Assembly (NCBI GenBank): GCA_937890525.1 | Contig: CALADI010000034.1 | Location: forward strand, 1-64,000 | Length of the DNA stretch: 64,000 nucleotides | Source: an uncultured Clostridia bacterium | GTDB taxonomy: Bacteria; Bacillota; Clostridia; Oscillospirales; Oscillospiraceae | Direction of reading: 5' to 3' | Shown: in pieces, positions 1-8,657 of the stretch | Layout of the letters: every line of letters starts with the position of its first letter | How positions within the stretch are numbered: position 1 is the stretch's first letter | Program-made: the position numbers and the translations under genes | The notes under the pieces: generated by a model | What the model was told of the DNA's origin: nothing | The model's database searches: none | Seen by the model: the letters and a program-made list of their open reading frames with translations, nothing else

Positions 1-48
1 GAAATCGCTGAAACCCGCATAAACACTGGCTTTTTTAAGCAACTCGAT

Positions 49-1026
49 TTATTCCCACTCGATGGTGCCGATGGGCTTGGGGGTCAGATCCAGCACGACA
101 CGGTTGATGCCGGGGACCTCGTGGGTGATCCGGTCGGTGATGTGGTGCAGCACGGGGTAGGGGATCTCCTCGATGGTGGCGGTCATGGCGTCCACGGTGT
201 TGACAGCACGGATGATGGCGGGCCAACCCTCGTAACGCTTGCCGTCCTTCACGCCGACGCTGGTGAAATCGGGCACAGCCACAAAATACTGCCATACATG
301 GTTCAGACCGTTCTTGTCGAACTCCTCCCGCAGAATGGCATCAGCCTCCCGCAGAGCGTTCAGACGATCCCGGGTGATGGCGCCAAGGCAGCGCACGCCC
401 AGACCGGGGCCGGGGAAGGGCTGACGGTAGACCATAGCGTGGGGCAGACCCAGCGCTTCGCCAACCACACGGACTTCGTCCTTGAACAGCAGCTTCAGGG
501 GCTCGACCAGCTCCATATCCATCTCCTCGGGCAGACCACCCACATTGTGGTGTGCCTTCACGCCCTTGGACTCCAGGATGTCGGGGTAGATGGTGCCCTG
601 AGCAAGGAAGGAAATACCCTCCAGCTTGGCAGCTTCTTCGTCAAAGATCTTGATAAACTCTTCGCCGATGATCTTACGCTTCTTTTCAGGCTCAGAAACC
701 CCGGCCAGCAGGTCGAGGTAACGGTCGGTGGCGTCGATGTAGATGAGATTGGCATCCATCTGTTCGCCGAACACACGGATCACGTCTTCGCTCTCGCCCT
801 TACGCATCAGACCGTGGTTGACATGGACGCACACAAGCTGCTTGCCGATGGCCTTGATCAGCAGAGCGGCAACAACGGAAGAGTCTACGCCGCCGGACAG
901 CGCCAGCAGCACCTTCTTATCGCCTACCTGATTGCGGATCGCCGTGACCTGCTCAGCGATAAAGGTCTGAGCCAGAGCCTGGGTGGTGATACGCTCCATG
1001 GTATCGGGTCGTACATTGGGATTCAT
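49..1026 (-). CDS. guaA: GMP synthase, ATP-pyrophosphatase subunit without glutaminase domain
   Basis: This enzyme adenylates XMP and aminates it to GMP, the last step of guanine nucleotide synthesis. The protein has 325 residues. The PP-loop motif SGGVDSS lies at residues 44-50, followed by the family stretches HHNVGGLP and RQPFPGPGLG and the C-terminal dimerisation domain ending PIGTIEWE. Usual bacterial GuaA is about 510-525 residues because a class I glutamine amidotransferase domain precedes this part; here that domain is absent and the ATG has a clean AGGAGG site, so this is a real start and not a truncation by frameshift. The arrangement resembles the separate ATPase subunit (GuaAb) of archaea. 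No glutaminase gene is next to it in the window; one could lie beyond position 1. Identity of the ATPase part is certain, its ammonia source is not. Confidence 0.93.
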   Translation of the reverse strand: MNPNVRPDTMERITTQALAQTFIAEQVTAIRNQVGDKKVLLALSGGVDSSVVAALLIKAIGKQLVCVHVNHGLMRKGESEDVIRVFGEQMDANLIYIDATDRYLDLLAGVSEPEKKRKIIGEEFIKIFDEEAAKLEGISFLAQGTIYPDILESKGVKAHHNVGGLPEEMDMELVEPLKLLFKDEVRVVGEALGLPHAMVYRQPFPGPGLGVRCLGAITRDRLNALREADAILREEFDKNGLNHVWQYFVAVPDFTSVGVKDGKRYEGWPAIIRAVNTVDAMTATIEEIPYPVLHHITDRITHEVPGINRVVLDLTPKPIGTIEWE

Positions 1027-1104
1027 AGCAATTCCTCCTGTTTATTTGATCGGATGAAAAACAGCGTTGAAGATGATCGAACAATCCTGCGTTTCAATAG
1101 AGAC

Positions 1105-1133
1105 ATTGTACTGCAATTATCCACTCAAATCAA
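1105..1133 (-). promoter_or_regulatory. Predicted promoter of guaA
   Basis: On the minus strand TTGATT (1128-1133) is followed after 17 bases by TACAAT (1105-1110), giving a leader of about 75 nucleotides before the guaA start. The assignment is by consensus match only. Confidence 0.5.
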
Positions 1134-1201
1134 TCAAAAAATTACAGATTTTCAACGGATAAATTTCGTGCGATTTCACCAAAGGAGTCTGGGGATTTTT
1201 G

Positions 1202-1230
1202 TTGAGGAAACCCAGAAACTGTGGTATAAT
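1202..1230 (+). promoter_or_regulatory. Predicted promoter of the DUF2156/GNAT pair
   Basis: TTGAGG (1202-1207), a 17-base spacer and TATAAT (1225-1230) lie just before the ATG at 1255. With the guaA promoter on the other strand this is a divergent promoter region. Confidence 0.6.
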
Positions 1231-1254
1231 ATGGGGCAAAGGAGGGATAGAATC

Positions 1255-2166
1255 ATGATCGATTTTCAAAAAGTAGATCTGGAAAAACGGGAGGAATACC
1301 TCCCTTATCTGAAGGCGGCTGCCCATCGGGGCTGCGGATATTCCTTCGCAAATCTCTATATGTGGGGCAGGCAGAAGGTTGCGGTGGTAGAAGACCGCCT
1401 TGCCATTTTTTCCCATTATTCGGGCAATACGGTTTACCCGTTCCCTGCCGGATCTGCCGATCCCAAAGCCGCTGTGGATGCGGTGATCCGGGATGCGCAG
1501 GAGCGGGGCATCCCCTTCCGGGTGACGGGACTGGGTCACGAGGAAAAAGAGCTTCTGGAGCAATGGTATCCCGGTCAGTTTCGGTTCCACTGCGGGCGGG
1601 ACAGCTTTGACTATGTCTACGATATCAACGATCTGGCGGATCTGAAGGGACGGAAGTTCCAGCAGAAGCGCAACCATGCCAACAAATTCGTCCAGACCTA
1701 CCCGGATTTCTATGTGAAGCCCTTGGATGAGACAACTCTTCCGGCCTGCAAAAATATGGTGGATAACTGGTACTACCGCCGCAGCATGGAGAATCCCCAC
1801 GAGGATATCCAGACCGAGCAGGTGGCCATTGGACGGGCGTTCCGCAACTTCCGGGCGCTGGGGCTGGACGGACTGGTGCTGTACGCCGGGGGACGGCTGG
1901 CGGCCATGACCATGGGATCGTTTATGGATGACGAGACGGTGGATGTGCATTTTGAGAAGGCGGATGCCGAAGTCCCCGGAGCATACGCCATGATCAATCG
2001 GGAGTTTGCCCGGTATCTCCGGGAAAAATACCCGAACCTCAAATACCTGAACCGGGAAGAGGATCTGGGTATTACCGGTCTGCGCAAGGCAAAACTGTCC
2101 TACAATCCCCATCACATGGTGGAAAAGTGCTGGGCGCACCTGATCGTGGAGGAATACGATGACTGA
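1255..2166 (+). CDS. DUF2156 domain protein (phosphatidylglycerol lysyltransferase C-terminal-like)
   Basis: This 303-residue soluble protein of the DUF2156 family has a double-GNAT fold like the catalytic domain of MprF and FemX-type aminoacyl transferases. The reading frame is open far upstream, but the ATG at 1255 is chosen because GGAGGG lies at the right distance and a promoter sits directly in front. There are no membrane segments, so it is not a full MprF. Family features visible are an N-terminal region starting RGCGYSFANLYMW and a C-terminal half with the basic stretch KGRKFQQKRNH. It overlaps the next gene by 8 bases, so the two are probably translated together. The substrate is unknown; a role in aminoacyl transfer is inference from the family. 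Confidence 0.8.
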   Translation: MIDFQKVDLEKREEYLPYLKAAAHRGCGYSFANLYMWGRQKVAVVEDRLAIFSHYSGNTVYPFPAGSADPKAAVDAVIRDAQERGIPFRVTGLGHEEKELLEQWYPGQFRFHCGRDSFDYVYDINDLADLKGRKFQQKRNHANKFVQTYPDFYVKPLDETTLPACKNMVDNWYYRRSMENPHEDIQTEQVAIGRAFRNFRALGLDGLVLYAGGRLAAMTMGSFMDDETVDVHFEKADAEVPGAYAMINREFARYLREKYPNLKYLNREEDLGITGLRKAKLSYNPHHMVEKCWAHLIVEEYDD

Positions 2167-2917
2167 GTTTGCACCGGGGGATCCGGGCAGACTGGAACCG
2201 ATGATGACGCTCTGGCAGGAGGCTTTTGGGGATGAAGAGCCCTTTATCCGGCAGTTCTTCACCCGTGCCTATGCCCCTGAGCGGTGTAGGATCGCCCTGT
2301 GCCAAGGGGAATTGGCAGGAATGCTGTTTTGGTTTGACTGCACTTCGGGGGATCAGAAGATGGCATACATCTACGGAGTTGCCACCCGGCGGCAGTTCCA
2401 AGGGCGCGGGATCGCCACAGACCTGCTGCAAAACACACAGGAACATCTCCGCCAAAGGGGATACAGCGCCGTGCTTCTGGTGGCGGCGTCGGAGTCTCTG
2501 ATCCGGTTTTACGAAGCCCGGGGTTACCGTATGGTGAGCCGGGTGGATCAAGGTCAGACTGACGCCCGGGGCAGCGCCTTTGCCCAGCGGATCGGGGCAG
2601 AGGCGTACATGGACCTGCGCCAAGGCTATCTGCCGAAAGGCGGATTGGTGCAGACCGGGGAAAATACCCGGTTTCTGGATGGCCTGGCGGACTGCTACCG
2701 GGCGGAGGACTTTCTGGCGGCGGTGAGCAGGCAGGAACCGGAAAGATGCTTGGAGTTTCTGGGAAACCGGGAGAGAATTGCCGGGTTTGCAGGATTTTTG
2801 GGGCAGGAAAAGCTTCAATGGCGTGCCCCCGGCAACAGCGTTCCGTTTGCCATGGGGCTTCGGCTGGATGAAAATGCGTGGGCAGAGCAGGTCTATTTGG
2901 GCTTTGCCTTTGATTAA
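2159..2917 (+). CDS. GNAT family N-acetyltransferase
   Basis: This 252-residue protein has an N-terminal GNAT domain. The acetyl-CoA pyrophosphate loop is visible as RRQFQGRGIA at residues 77-86 (Q/R-x-x-G-x-G/A pattern), followed by a typical beta5 region and FYEARGYR. The C-terminal 110 residues are not assigned to a domain. Its start overlaps the end of the DUF2156 gene by 8 bases, which indicates one operon of two acyltransferase-fold proteins. The substrate cannot be told from the sequence. Confidence 0.85.
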   Translation: MTEFAPGDPGRLEPMMTLWQEAFGDEEPFIRQFFTRAYAPERCRIALCQGELAGMLFWFDCTSGDQKMAYIYGVATRRQFQGRGIATDLLQNTQEHLRQRGYSAVLLVAASESLIRFYEARGYRMVSRVDQGQTDARGSAFAQRIGAEAYMDLRQGYLPKGGLVQTGENTRFLDGLADCYRAEDFLAAVSRQEPERCLEFLGNRERIAGFAGFLGQEKLQWRAPGNSVPFAMGLRLDENAWAEQVYLGFAFD

Positions 2918-2948
2918 AATTTTTAGAGAAAAATGCTGAGGCGGAGTC

Positions 2949-2977
2949 TTGCAATTTTCTCCAAAATCCGCAATAAT
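2949..2977 (+). promoter_or_regulatory. Predicted promoter of xpt
   Basis: TTGCAA (2949-2954), a 17-base spacer and AATAAT (2972-2977). The leader would be under 40 nucleotides, too short for the guanine riboswitch that often precedes xpt in other Bacillota. Confidence 0.4.
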
Positions 2978-3012
2978 ATGGATATGATTTTTCAAACTAT
3001 GTGGAGGGTACT

Positions 3013-3588
3013 ATGGAAGCATTGAAGCAGCGCATCGCTCGGGATGGAAAGATCCTGCCGGGCAACATCGTGAAGGTGGATGGGTTCCTGAATCATCAGG
3101 TGGACACCCGTTTCATCGGAGAGATCGCCGACGAATTTGCCAAGTATTTTGACATTTCCAAGGTGACGAAGATCCTGACGGCAGAAGCCAGCGGCATTGC
3201 GCTGGCTGCAGTGTGTTCGTACAAATACGGCGTGCCCATGGTGTTCGCAAAGAAGGCCAAGAGCGACAACATCGAGGGTGGACTGTACCAGAGCGACATT
3301 TTCTCCTATACCTATAAGAAGAAGGTCACGCTGATCTGCTCCAAGGACTGGATCACTTCGGAAGATCGTGTCTTGGTCATCGATGATTTTATGGCCAACG
3401 GCGAAGCCATGCGCGGGCTGCTGGAGATCGTGCAGCAGGCCGGTGCGGAACTGGTTGGTATTGGTGTTGCGGTGGAGAAGGGCTTCCAGCATGGCGGTGA
3501 CAAACTCCGTGCCGAGGGCTACCCCTTGAAGTCTCTGGCCATCATCGAGTCTGCCGATGAAAACGGCTTCGTGTTCCGGGAGGATTGA
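3013..3588 (+). CDS. xpt: Xanthine phosphoribosyltransferase
   Basis: Xpt converts xanthine and PRPP to XMP for purine salvage, feeding the reaction of the GMP synthase encoded nearby. The protein has 191 residues from the ATG at 3013, which has GGAGG five bases upstream; an in-frame GTG at 3001 overlaps that ribosome site and is rejected. The type I phosphoribosyltransferase PRPP loop is VLVIDDFMANGEA at about residues 120-132, and the N-terminus MEALKQRI and FLNHQVD are characteristic of Xpt rather than Apt. No purine permease follows it, unlike the xpt-pbuX pair of Bacillus; a bidirectional terminator closes the unit. Confidence 0.95.
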   Translation: MEALKQRIARDGKILPGNIVKVDGFLNHQVDTRFIGEIADEFAKYFDISKVTKILTAEASGIALAAVCSYKYGVPMVFAKKAKSDNIEGGLYQSDIFSYTYKKKVTLICSKDWITSEDRVLVIDDFMANGEAMRGLLEIVQQAGAELVGIGVAVEKGFQHGGDKLRAEGYPLKSLAIIESADENGFVFRED

Positions 3589-3606
3589 TCCCCCTTTCCC
3601 CAAAGA

Positions 3607-3638
3607 AAAAAGCATCCGATTGAATTCGGATGCTTTTT
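3607..3638. terminator. Bidirectional intrinsic terminator, xpt / queT
   Basis: A 13-bp stem, AAAAAGCATCCGA with its complement, and a 6-base loop, with A and T tracts on both sides, between two convergent genes. Confidence 0.9.
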
Positions 3639-3648
3639 ACATAGGGGA

Positions 3649-4170
3649 TCACAGCAGCTTTTTGTACAGATCCCGGCGGATCAGCGCAAGATAGATCAAA
3701 ACGCCCGGTACGGCGAGGACGATCAGTTCGCCAATGGCTACATACACGGCATTGATCCAGAAGGCGGCCATGGTGAAGCCGGTGTCCCCCAGATAGACCG
3801 TCAGTTCCCAGCCGACCAAAATGGCGTTGAACAGGGCGGGCATGGCAAGCCCCAGCACGGGGATGCCGAACAGTTTGCAGTTGCGCAGCTTCCACATGCA
3901 CCATGCGGCGAACAATGTGGCAAGGCTCCCCACCAGCGGATCCAGCGGCAGAGCGCCGGCATAGCTGAGGTTGAACAGCAGGCAGCCCACCGTCAGCCCC
4001 CAGATGGCGGCGGGGGTGAAGAATGCCAGCACGCACAGCGCTTCGGAGATGCGGCATTGGATCGCCCATGTGGCAGATCCCGGCAGCAGCAGATTTTGCA
4101 GATGGGTGAGGGCGAAGTACATAGCAGCGATGACTGCCCCGTAGGTGATGAATTTGGTGTTCTTGTTCAT
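3649..4170 (-). CDS. queT: QueT family queuosine-precursor transporter (ECF S component)
   Basis: This is the substrate-binding membrane subunit of an energy-coupling-factor transporter for preQ1/preQ0, precursors of the tRNA base queuosine. The protein has 173 residues, five to six hydrophobic segments, and typical family stretches (QCRISEALCVL, PLVGSLATL). The start is the ATG at 4170 with AGGAAGGA upstream, in preference to an earlier in-frame codon at 4203 that lies inside the leader. The assignment is strongly supported by a preQ1-I riboswitch and terminator in the leader. The shared ECF module (EcfA/EcfT) is not in the window, as expected for group II ECF systems. Confidence 0.9.
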   Translation of the reverse strand: MNKNTKFITYGAVIAAMYFALTHLQNLLLPGSATWAIQCRISEALCVLAFFTPAAIWGLTVGCLLFNLSYAGALPLDPLVGSLATLFAAWCMWKLRNCKLFGIPVLGLAMPALFNAILVGWELTVYLGDTGFTMAAFWINAVYVAIGELIVLAVPGVLIYLALIRRDLYKKLL

Positions 4171-4227
4171 ATTCGGTGTTCCTTCCTGATGCCGAACAGC
4201 CAAACCATCCCTACAAAAACAAAAAAT

Positions 4228-4244
4228 GGACGCAAAATGCGCCC
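4228..4244 (-). terminator. Second leader hairpin followed by a T-run (queT leader)
   Basis: The minus strand has GGGCGCA, a 3-base loop and TGCGTCC (one G-T pair), then AT and six T. It lies downstream of the riboswitch terminator and upstream of the queT ribosome site, so the leader carries two terminator-like hairpins in a row. Confidence 0.6.
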
Positions 4245-4250
4245 ATCCAT

Positions 4251-4314
4251 AAAAATCCCGCCGCAGCGGGAGATCCTAGTTTTGTTTACCGACAGGATGG
4301 TTACGAACTGTCCT
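4251..4314 (-). promoter_or_regulatory. preQ1-I riboswitch with intrinsic terminator
   Basis: The minus strand carries the class I preQ1 aptamer at about 4274-4314: stem GGACAG, loop TTCGTAACCAT, return strand CTGTC, then the A-rich tail and the conserved ACTAGGA end that forms the pseudoknot. It is directly followed by a terminator, TCCCGC-TGCG-GCGGGA plus T5 (4251-4271). Class I preQ1 aptamers regulate queuosine genes; here binding should favour termination and switch off queT. The aptamer is recognised by consensus, and the downstream gene agrees. Confidence 0.9.
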
Positions 4315-4329
4315 ATGAAATTCATAGGT

Positions 4330-4358
4330 ATTATATCCTCCCACGGGGGACTTGTCAA
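4330..4358 (-). promoter_or_regulatory. Consensus promoter of queT
   Basis: A perfect TTGACA (4353-4358), a 17-base spacer and a perfect TATAAT (4330-4335) on the minus strand, with the expected start point just before the riboswitch. This is the best promoter in the window. Confidence 0.85.
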
Positions 4359-4462
4359 GCAAGAATTCGCAATCGGTTGCCTCAGACGCAATTTTACAAA
4401 AAATCGCGGGTCAATGGGGTATGATGATCTCTTCGAACTACGAGAAAGGAATCAGATCCAAT

Positions 4463-5734
4463 ATGCTATATGCCATCGTTTTATTTGCGCTGACCTACAT
4501 CTTGATGCTGACCTTTAGCAAATACCGCCCCTTCATCGCCTTGGGCTCCGGCGTGTTGTTCATCCTGACGGGGATGCTTCCTGCCGATCAGATCATCGGT
4601 GCGCTGGATTTTAATGTGTTGCTGATGATCGCAGGAACCATGGGACTCGTCCAACTGTTCATTGACAGTAAAATGCCGGAGCGTCTGGCGGAGGGCCTGA
4701 TGGATCATGTGCCCAATGTGCAGATGGCGGCGGTGGCGCTGGCGCTGTTTGCCGGTGTGATCTCTGCCTTTGTGGACAATGTGGCCACGGTGCTGATGAT
4801 CGCCCCTGTGGCGCTGGAGATCTGCCGCAAGCTCAAGACCAATCCCGTGCCCTTCATCATCGGCATTGCGGTATCCTCCAACTTGCAGGGCGCTGCAACG
4901 CTGGTGGGCGACACCACCGCCATCATGCTGGGCAGTGCGCTGGACATGAGCTTTATGGACTTCTTCTGGTATCAGGGCAAACCCTCCATCTTCTTTGCGG
5001 TGGAGCTGGGGGCGCTGCTGTCGGCGCTGATCTTGGCGTTCATTTTCCGCAAGGAAAAGAGCCCGATCCCCACGCAGACCTCTGTGACCAAGGTGACGGA
5101 CTATGTGCCCACGGTGCTGCTGGTGGGTACGATCGTGCTTCTGATCTGCGCTTCCTTCATCCCCAATAAGCCGGATGTGACCAACGGTCTGATCTGCTGC
5201 GCTCTGCTGGCGGTGGGGCTGATCTATCACTTTGCCAAGACCGGGGAGATCGCAGAGGTGGCAGGCCCCTTAAAGTCCATCGATCTTGAGACCATCGGTC
5301 TGTTGGTGGGCTTGTTCCTGATGATCGGCGGCGTGTCCAACATGGGCGTAATCGATGCGGCTGCGACGCTGCTGGCCAAGGCAGGCGGCGGCAATCTGTT
5401 CGTGCTGTACACGGTGATCGTCTGGGCTTCCGTGCTGATCTCTGCCTTTATCGACAATATCCCCTATGTGGCCACCATGATCCCGGTGATCGCAGGTCTG
5501 GCCACGCAGCTGGGGGTGGATCCCACGCCGCTGTACTTTGGCCTGCTCTCCGGCGCTACGCTGGGCGGCAACTGCACCCCCATTGGCGCTTCTGCCAACA
5601 TCACCGGCATCGGCATCCTGCGCCGGGAGGGCTACACGGTACGCAATGCGGATTTCTTCAAGATCGGCATTCCCTTTACCTTTGCGGCCATCGTTCCGGC
5701 TTATATCTACATCTGGCTGCTTTACGGCATTTGA
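4463..5734 (+). CDS. SLC13/ArsB/NhaD-type ion transporter
   Basis: This integral membrane transporter of the ion transporter superfamily has 423 residues and about 11 hydrophobic segments. The two-fold repeat of the family is visible: DNVATVLMIAPVA in the first half and DNIPYVATMIPVI in the second, each ending a re-entrant half, plus GDTTAIMLG and GGNCTPIGASAN. Members move arsenite, citrate/dicarboxylates or exchange Na+/H+; the substrate is not decidable here. The start at 4463 is chosen for the AAAGGA site upstream and the immediate hydrophobic N-terminus; ATG codons at 4421/4424 in frame have no ribosome site. It is divergent from queT. Confidence 0.8.
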   Translation: MLYAIVLFALTYILMLTFSKYRPFIALGSGVLFILTGMLPADQIIGALDFNVLLMIAGTMGLVQLFIDSKMPERLAEGLMDHVPNVQMAAVALALFAGVISAFVDNVATVLMIAPVALEICRKLKTNPVPFIIGIAVSSNLQGAATLVGDTTAIMLGSALDMSFMDFFWYQGKPSIFFAVELGALLSALILAFIFRKEKSPIPTQTSVTKVTDYVPTVLLVGTIVLLICASFIPNKPDVTNGLICCALLAVGLIYHFAKTGEIAEVAGPLKSIDLETIGLLVGLFLMIGGVSNMGVIDAAATLLAKAGGGNLFVLYTVIVWASVLISAFIDNIPYVATMIPVIAGLATQLGVDPTPLYFGLLSGATLGGNCTPIGASANITGIGILRREGYTVRNADFFKIGIPFTFAAIVPAYIYIWLLYGI

Positions 5735-5750
5735 TCCGGTGATTCAGTCA

Positions 5751-5790
5751 AACCTCCTCCCGGCGGACATCATGCCGGGGGGAGGTTTTT
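5751..5790 (+). terminator. Intrinsic terminator after the SLC13-type transporter
   Basis: AACCTCC pairs with GGAGGTT around an inner GC-rich hairpin, followed by TTTTT. Confidence 0.8.
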
Positions 5791-5873
5791 CTTAGGAGAG
5801 CATTCCGGTACAAGCAGGGGCAAAGACAGGAGAAAGAGGGAAAAGGGGACTTCCATTTTCTGCCGTTAGGCTG

Positions 5874-5879
5874 TATAAT
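5874..5879 (+). promoter_or_regulatory. Predicted -10 box of galK-galT
   Basis: TATAAT is 60 bases before the galK start. The -35 at 17 bases (TTCCAT) is poor, which would suit an activator-dependent promoter, but no operator is recognised. Confidence 0.45.
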
Positions 5880-5938
5880 GAGAATGTCTTATTTTGGAGT
5901 CCGGGGGCTTTCGGATTCCCGTATCAGGAGGAAAGAAA

Positions 5939-7150
5939 ATGAGCGTACCCACTTTGTATATAAGCGCTGAGCGCAAGCGGGCGCTGGATGATGGCTTCCA
6001 GACCGTATTCGGGCAGATGCCCCAGAGCTATTTCTCTGCGCCCGGGCGCACAGAGATCTCCGGCAATCACACCGACCATCAGAGAGGCCGTGTCCTTGCC
6101 GGTGCGGTGAATCTGGATACTCAGGCGGCGGTTCGGGTCAACGGCACGGACAAGATCCGAATCCAGTCCAAGGGCTATCCCATGTGTCAGGTGGAGCTAT
6201 CCCAGCTGGAGCCGGTGGAGTCGGAGATCAACAGCACTCCGGCGCTGGTTCGGGGTGTGGCTGCCCGGTTTGTCCAGCTTGGCTGCCGGGTGCAGGGTTT
6301 CGATGCCTATGTGGAGTCCACGGTGCTGCCCGGCTCGGGACTGAGCTCCTCTGCCGCCTATGAGGTTCTGGTGGGCACGATCATCAATCATCTTTTCTTC
6401 GACGCCAAGGTTTCCCAACCGGAGATCGCCCAGATCGGTCAGTATGCCGAGAATGTGTTCTTCGGCAAGCCCTGCGGCCTGATGGATCAGACGGCTTCTG
6501 CTGTGGGCGGGCTGGTGACCATTGACTTTGCCGACAAGGATCATCCCGTGATCCGCCCGGTGGATTTTGATTTCTCCACCACCGGGCATGCCCTGTGCAT
6601 CATCGACTCCCGTGCCGACCATGCCGACCTCACCGACGAGTATGCGGCAGTCACCCGGGAGCTGAAGGAGGTCAGCCGCTTCTTCGGCAAGGAGGTCATT
6701 ACCGAGATCCCCGAGGAGGAGTTCTACGCTGGACTTTCCAAGCTGCGGGAGGTCTGCCCGGATCGGGCGGTGATGCGTGCCATCCACGAGTATAATGAGA
6801 ACCGCCGGGTGCCCCAGCAGGTGGCATGTCTGGAGCGGGGGGATTTCGAGGGCTTCCTGAAGCTGACCAAGGAATCCGGGTTCTCCTCTTGGATGTATCT
6901 GCAAAATGTCATCCCTCTGGGCTATGTGGATCAGCAGGCCATGGCGGTGGCGCTGGCGCTGTGCGAGCACTACCTGCAGGGCAAGGGTGCCTACCGGGTC
7001 CATGGCGGCGGCTTCGCCGGTACGGTGCAGGCTTTTGTGCCCATGGAGATTTTGGAATCTTTCCGTCAGGGCATCGATGGTGCACTGGGTGAGGGCGCTT
7101 GCCATGTGCTGGATATCCGTCCTCAGGGCGGCGTAAAAATGGAGGTATGA
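5939..7150 (+). CDS. galK: Galactokinase
   Basis: GalK phosphorylates galactose to galactose-1-phosphate, first step of the Leloir pathway, in the cytosol. The 403-residue protein is of the GHMP kinase family. The galactokinase signature PGRTEISGNHTDHQRG lies at about residues 35-50, the GHMP ATP motif GSGLSSSAA at 132-140, and a third motif is HGGGFAGT near the C-terminus. ATG 5939 has AGGAGG upstream; the frame continues 15 codons further up without a ribosome site. The stop is directly next to the galT start, so the two form an operon. Confidence 0.95.
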   Translation: MSVPTLYISAERKRALDDGFQTVFGQMPQSYFSAPGRTEISGNHTDHQRGRVLAGAVNLDTQAAVRVNGTDKIRIQSKGYPMCQVELSQLEPVESEINSTPALVRGVAARFVQLGCRVQGFDAYVESTVLPGSGLSSSAAYEVLVGTIINHLFFDAKVSQPEIAQIGQYAENVFFGKPCGLMDQTASAVGGLVTIDFADKDHPVIRPVDFDFSTTGHALCIIDSRADHADLTDEYAAVTRELKEVSRFFGKEVITEIPEEEFYAGLSKLREVCPDRAVMRAIHEYNENRRVPQQVACLERGDFEGFLKLTKESGFSSWMYLQNVIPLGYVDQQAMAVALALCEHYLQGKGAYRVHGGGFAGTVQAFVPMEILESFRQGIDGALGEGACHVLDIRPQGGVKMEV

Positions 7151-8647
7151 ATGATGCAAATTGAGACTTATATCGACTCGCTGATCTCCTATGCCATGAA
7201 CACAGGGCTGGCAATGCCGGAGGATCATATGGTGCTGCAAAACCGTCTGCTGGAGGCGCTGGGCAAGGATGAGTATATCCCCAGCCATGAAGAGCAGATC
7301 GAGGATCTGGAGCAGATCCTGAAGGGGCTTCTGGACTACGCCTGTGCCAATGGGCTGTGTGAGGACAACATCACCGCCCGGGATCTGTTTGATACCAAAC
7401 TGATGGGGCTGCTGACCCCCATGCCCAGAGAGGTGATCCGCACCTTCCGGGAGAAGTTTGCAGATTCTGCTGAAGCGGCAACGGACTACTACTACAAGCT
7501 CAGCTGCGACAGCGACTACATCCGCCGCTACCGCATTGCCAAGGATATGCGCTGGAAGTACGCCAGCGACTACGGCGATCTGGACATCACCATCAACCTG
7601 TCCAAGCCGGAGAAGGATCCCAAGGCCATCGCAGCCGCCAAGAATGCTCCCCAATCCAGCTACCCCAAGTGTATGCTGTGTGTGGAGAATGAGGGCTATG
7701 CCGGGCGGATGAACCATCCTGCCCGCCAGAACCACAGGGTGGTCCCCATCACCGTTGCCGGGGAGCAGTGGTGCATGCAGTTTTCCCCCTATGTCTACTA
7801 CAACGAGCATTGCATCGTATTCAACCAGAAGCACACCCCCATGAAGATCGACCGCTCCGCTTTTGAGAAGCTGCTGGACTTTGTGGGTACTTTCCCCCAT
7901 TATTTCGTGGGTTCCAATGCGGATCTGCCCATCGTGGGCGGCTCCATCCTCAGCCACGAGCATTTCCAGGGCGGTCACTATACCTTCGCCATGGAGACGG
8001 CACCCGTGGATCAGCAGCTTCACTTCGCCGGTTATGACGACATTCAGGCGGGCATCGTGAAGTGGCCCATGAGCGTGATCCGTTTGGACGGCGAGGATCC
8101 CGTCCGCATCGCAGATTTGGCAGACCGGATCTTGGCGGCATGGCGGAGCTATTCGGATCCCGAGTGCACCATCTACGCGGAAACCGATGGCGAGCCCCAC
8201 AACACCATTACCCCCATTGCCCGCCGCCGGGGCAAGCTGTACGAGCTGGATCTGGTGCTGCGGAACAACCTGACCACAGAGGAGCATCCGCTGGGTGTGT
8301 TCCACCCCCATGCGGACAAGCACCACATCAAGAAGGAGAACATCGGTCTTATCGAGGTCATGGGTCTTGCGGTGCTGCCCAGCCGGCTCAAGGGCGAGCT
8401 GACTGCTCTGGCTGAGGCTGTTGCGGCAGGGAAGGACATCCGTGGCGATGAGATTCTCGGCAAGCACGCCGACTGGGTGGACGAGCTGAAGCAGCAGTAC
8501 ACCTTCACCCCGGACAATGCGCTGGATCTGATCCTGAAGGAGACCGGCAAGGTATTTGCCCAGGTTCTAGAGGATGCCGGCGTATACAAGAATACTCCGG
8601 AGGGCAGAGCAGGCTTCAACCGCTTTGTTGCGGCAGTAAACGGCTGA
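7151..8647 (+). CDS. galT: UDP-glucose--hexose-1-phosphate uridylyltransferase, class II
   Basis: GalT exchanges galactose-1-phosphate for glucose-1-phosphate on UDP-glucose. The 498-residue length and the catalytic region LSHEHFQGG (His269/His271) mark the class II form of Bacillota, not the 350-residue enteric class I form. GGAGG, embedded in the last codons of galK, serves as ribosome site; ATG 7151 and ATG 7154 are both possible. No epimerase galE or mutarotase accompanies the pair. A strong hairpin ends the operon. Confidence 0.95.
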   Translation: MMQIETYIDSLISYAMNTGLAMPEDHMVLQNRLLEALGKDEYIPSHEEQIEDLEQILKGLLDYACANGLCEDNITARDLFDTKLMGLLTPMPREVIRTFREKFADSAEAATDYYYKLSCDSDYIRRYRIAKDMRWKYASDYGDLDITINLSKPEKDPKAIAAAKNAPQSSYPKCMLCVENEGYAGRMNHPARQNHRVVPITVAGEQWCMQFSPYVYYNEHCIVFNQKHTPMKIDRSAFEKLLDFVGTFPHYFVGSNADLPIVGGSILSHEHFQGGHYTFAMETAPVDQQLHFAGYDDIQAGIVKWPMSVIRLDGEDPVRIADLADRILAAWRSYSDPECTIYAETDGEPHNTITPIARRRGKLYELDLVLRNNLTTEEHPLGVFHPHADKHHIKKENIGLIEVMGLAVLPSRLKGELTALAEAVAAGKDIRGDEILGKHADWVDELKQQYTFTPDNALDLILKETGKVFAQVLEDAGVYKNTPEGRAGFNRFVAAVNG

Positions 8648-8657
8648 TAAAGAACAA

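Noticed and set aside
2918..3012. Guanine riboswitch before xpt
   Set aside because: The leader is under 40 bases after the likely start point and has none of the conserved purine aptamer loops.
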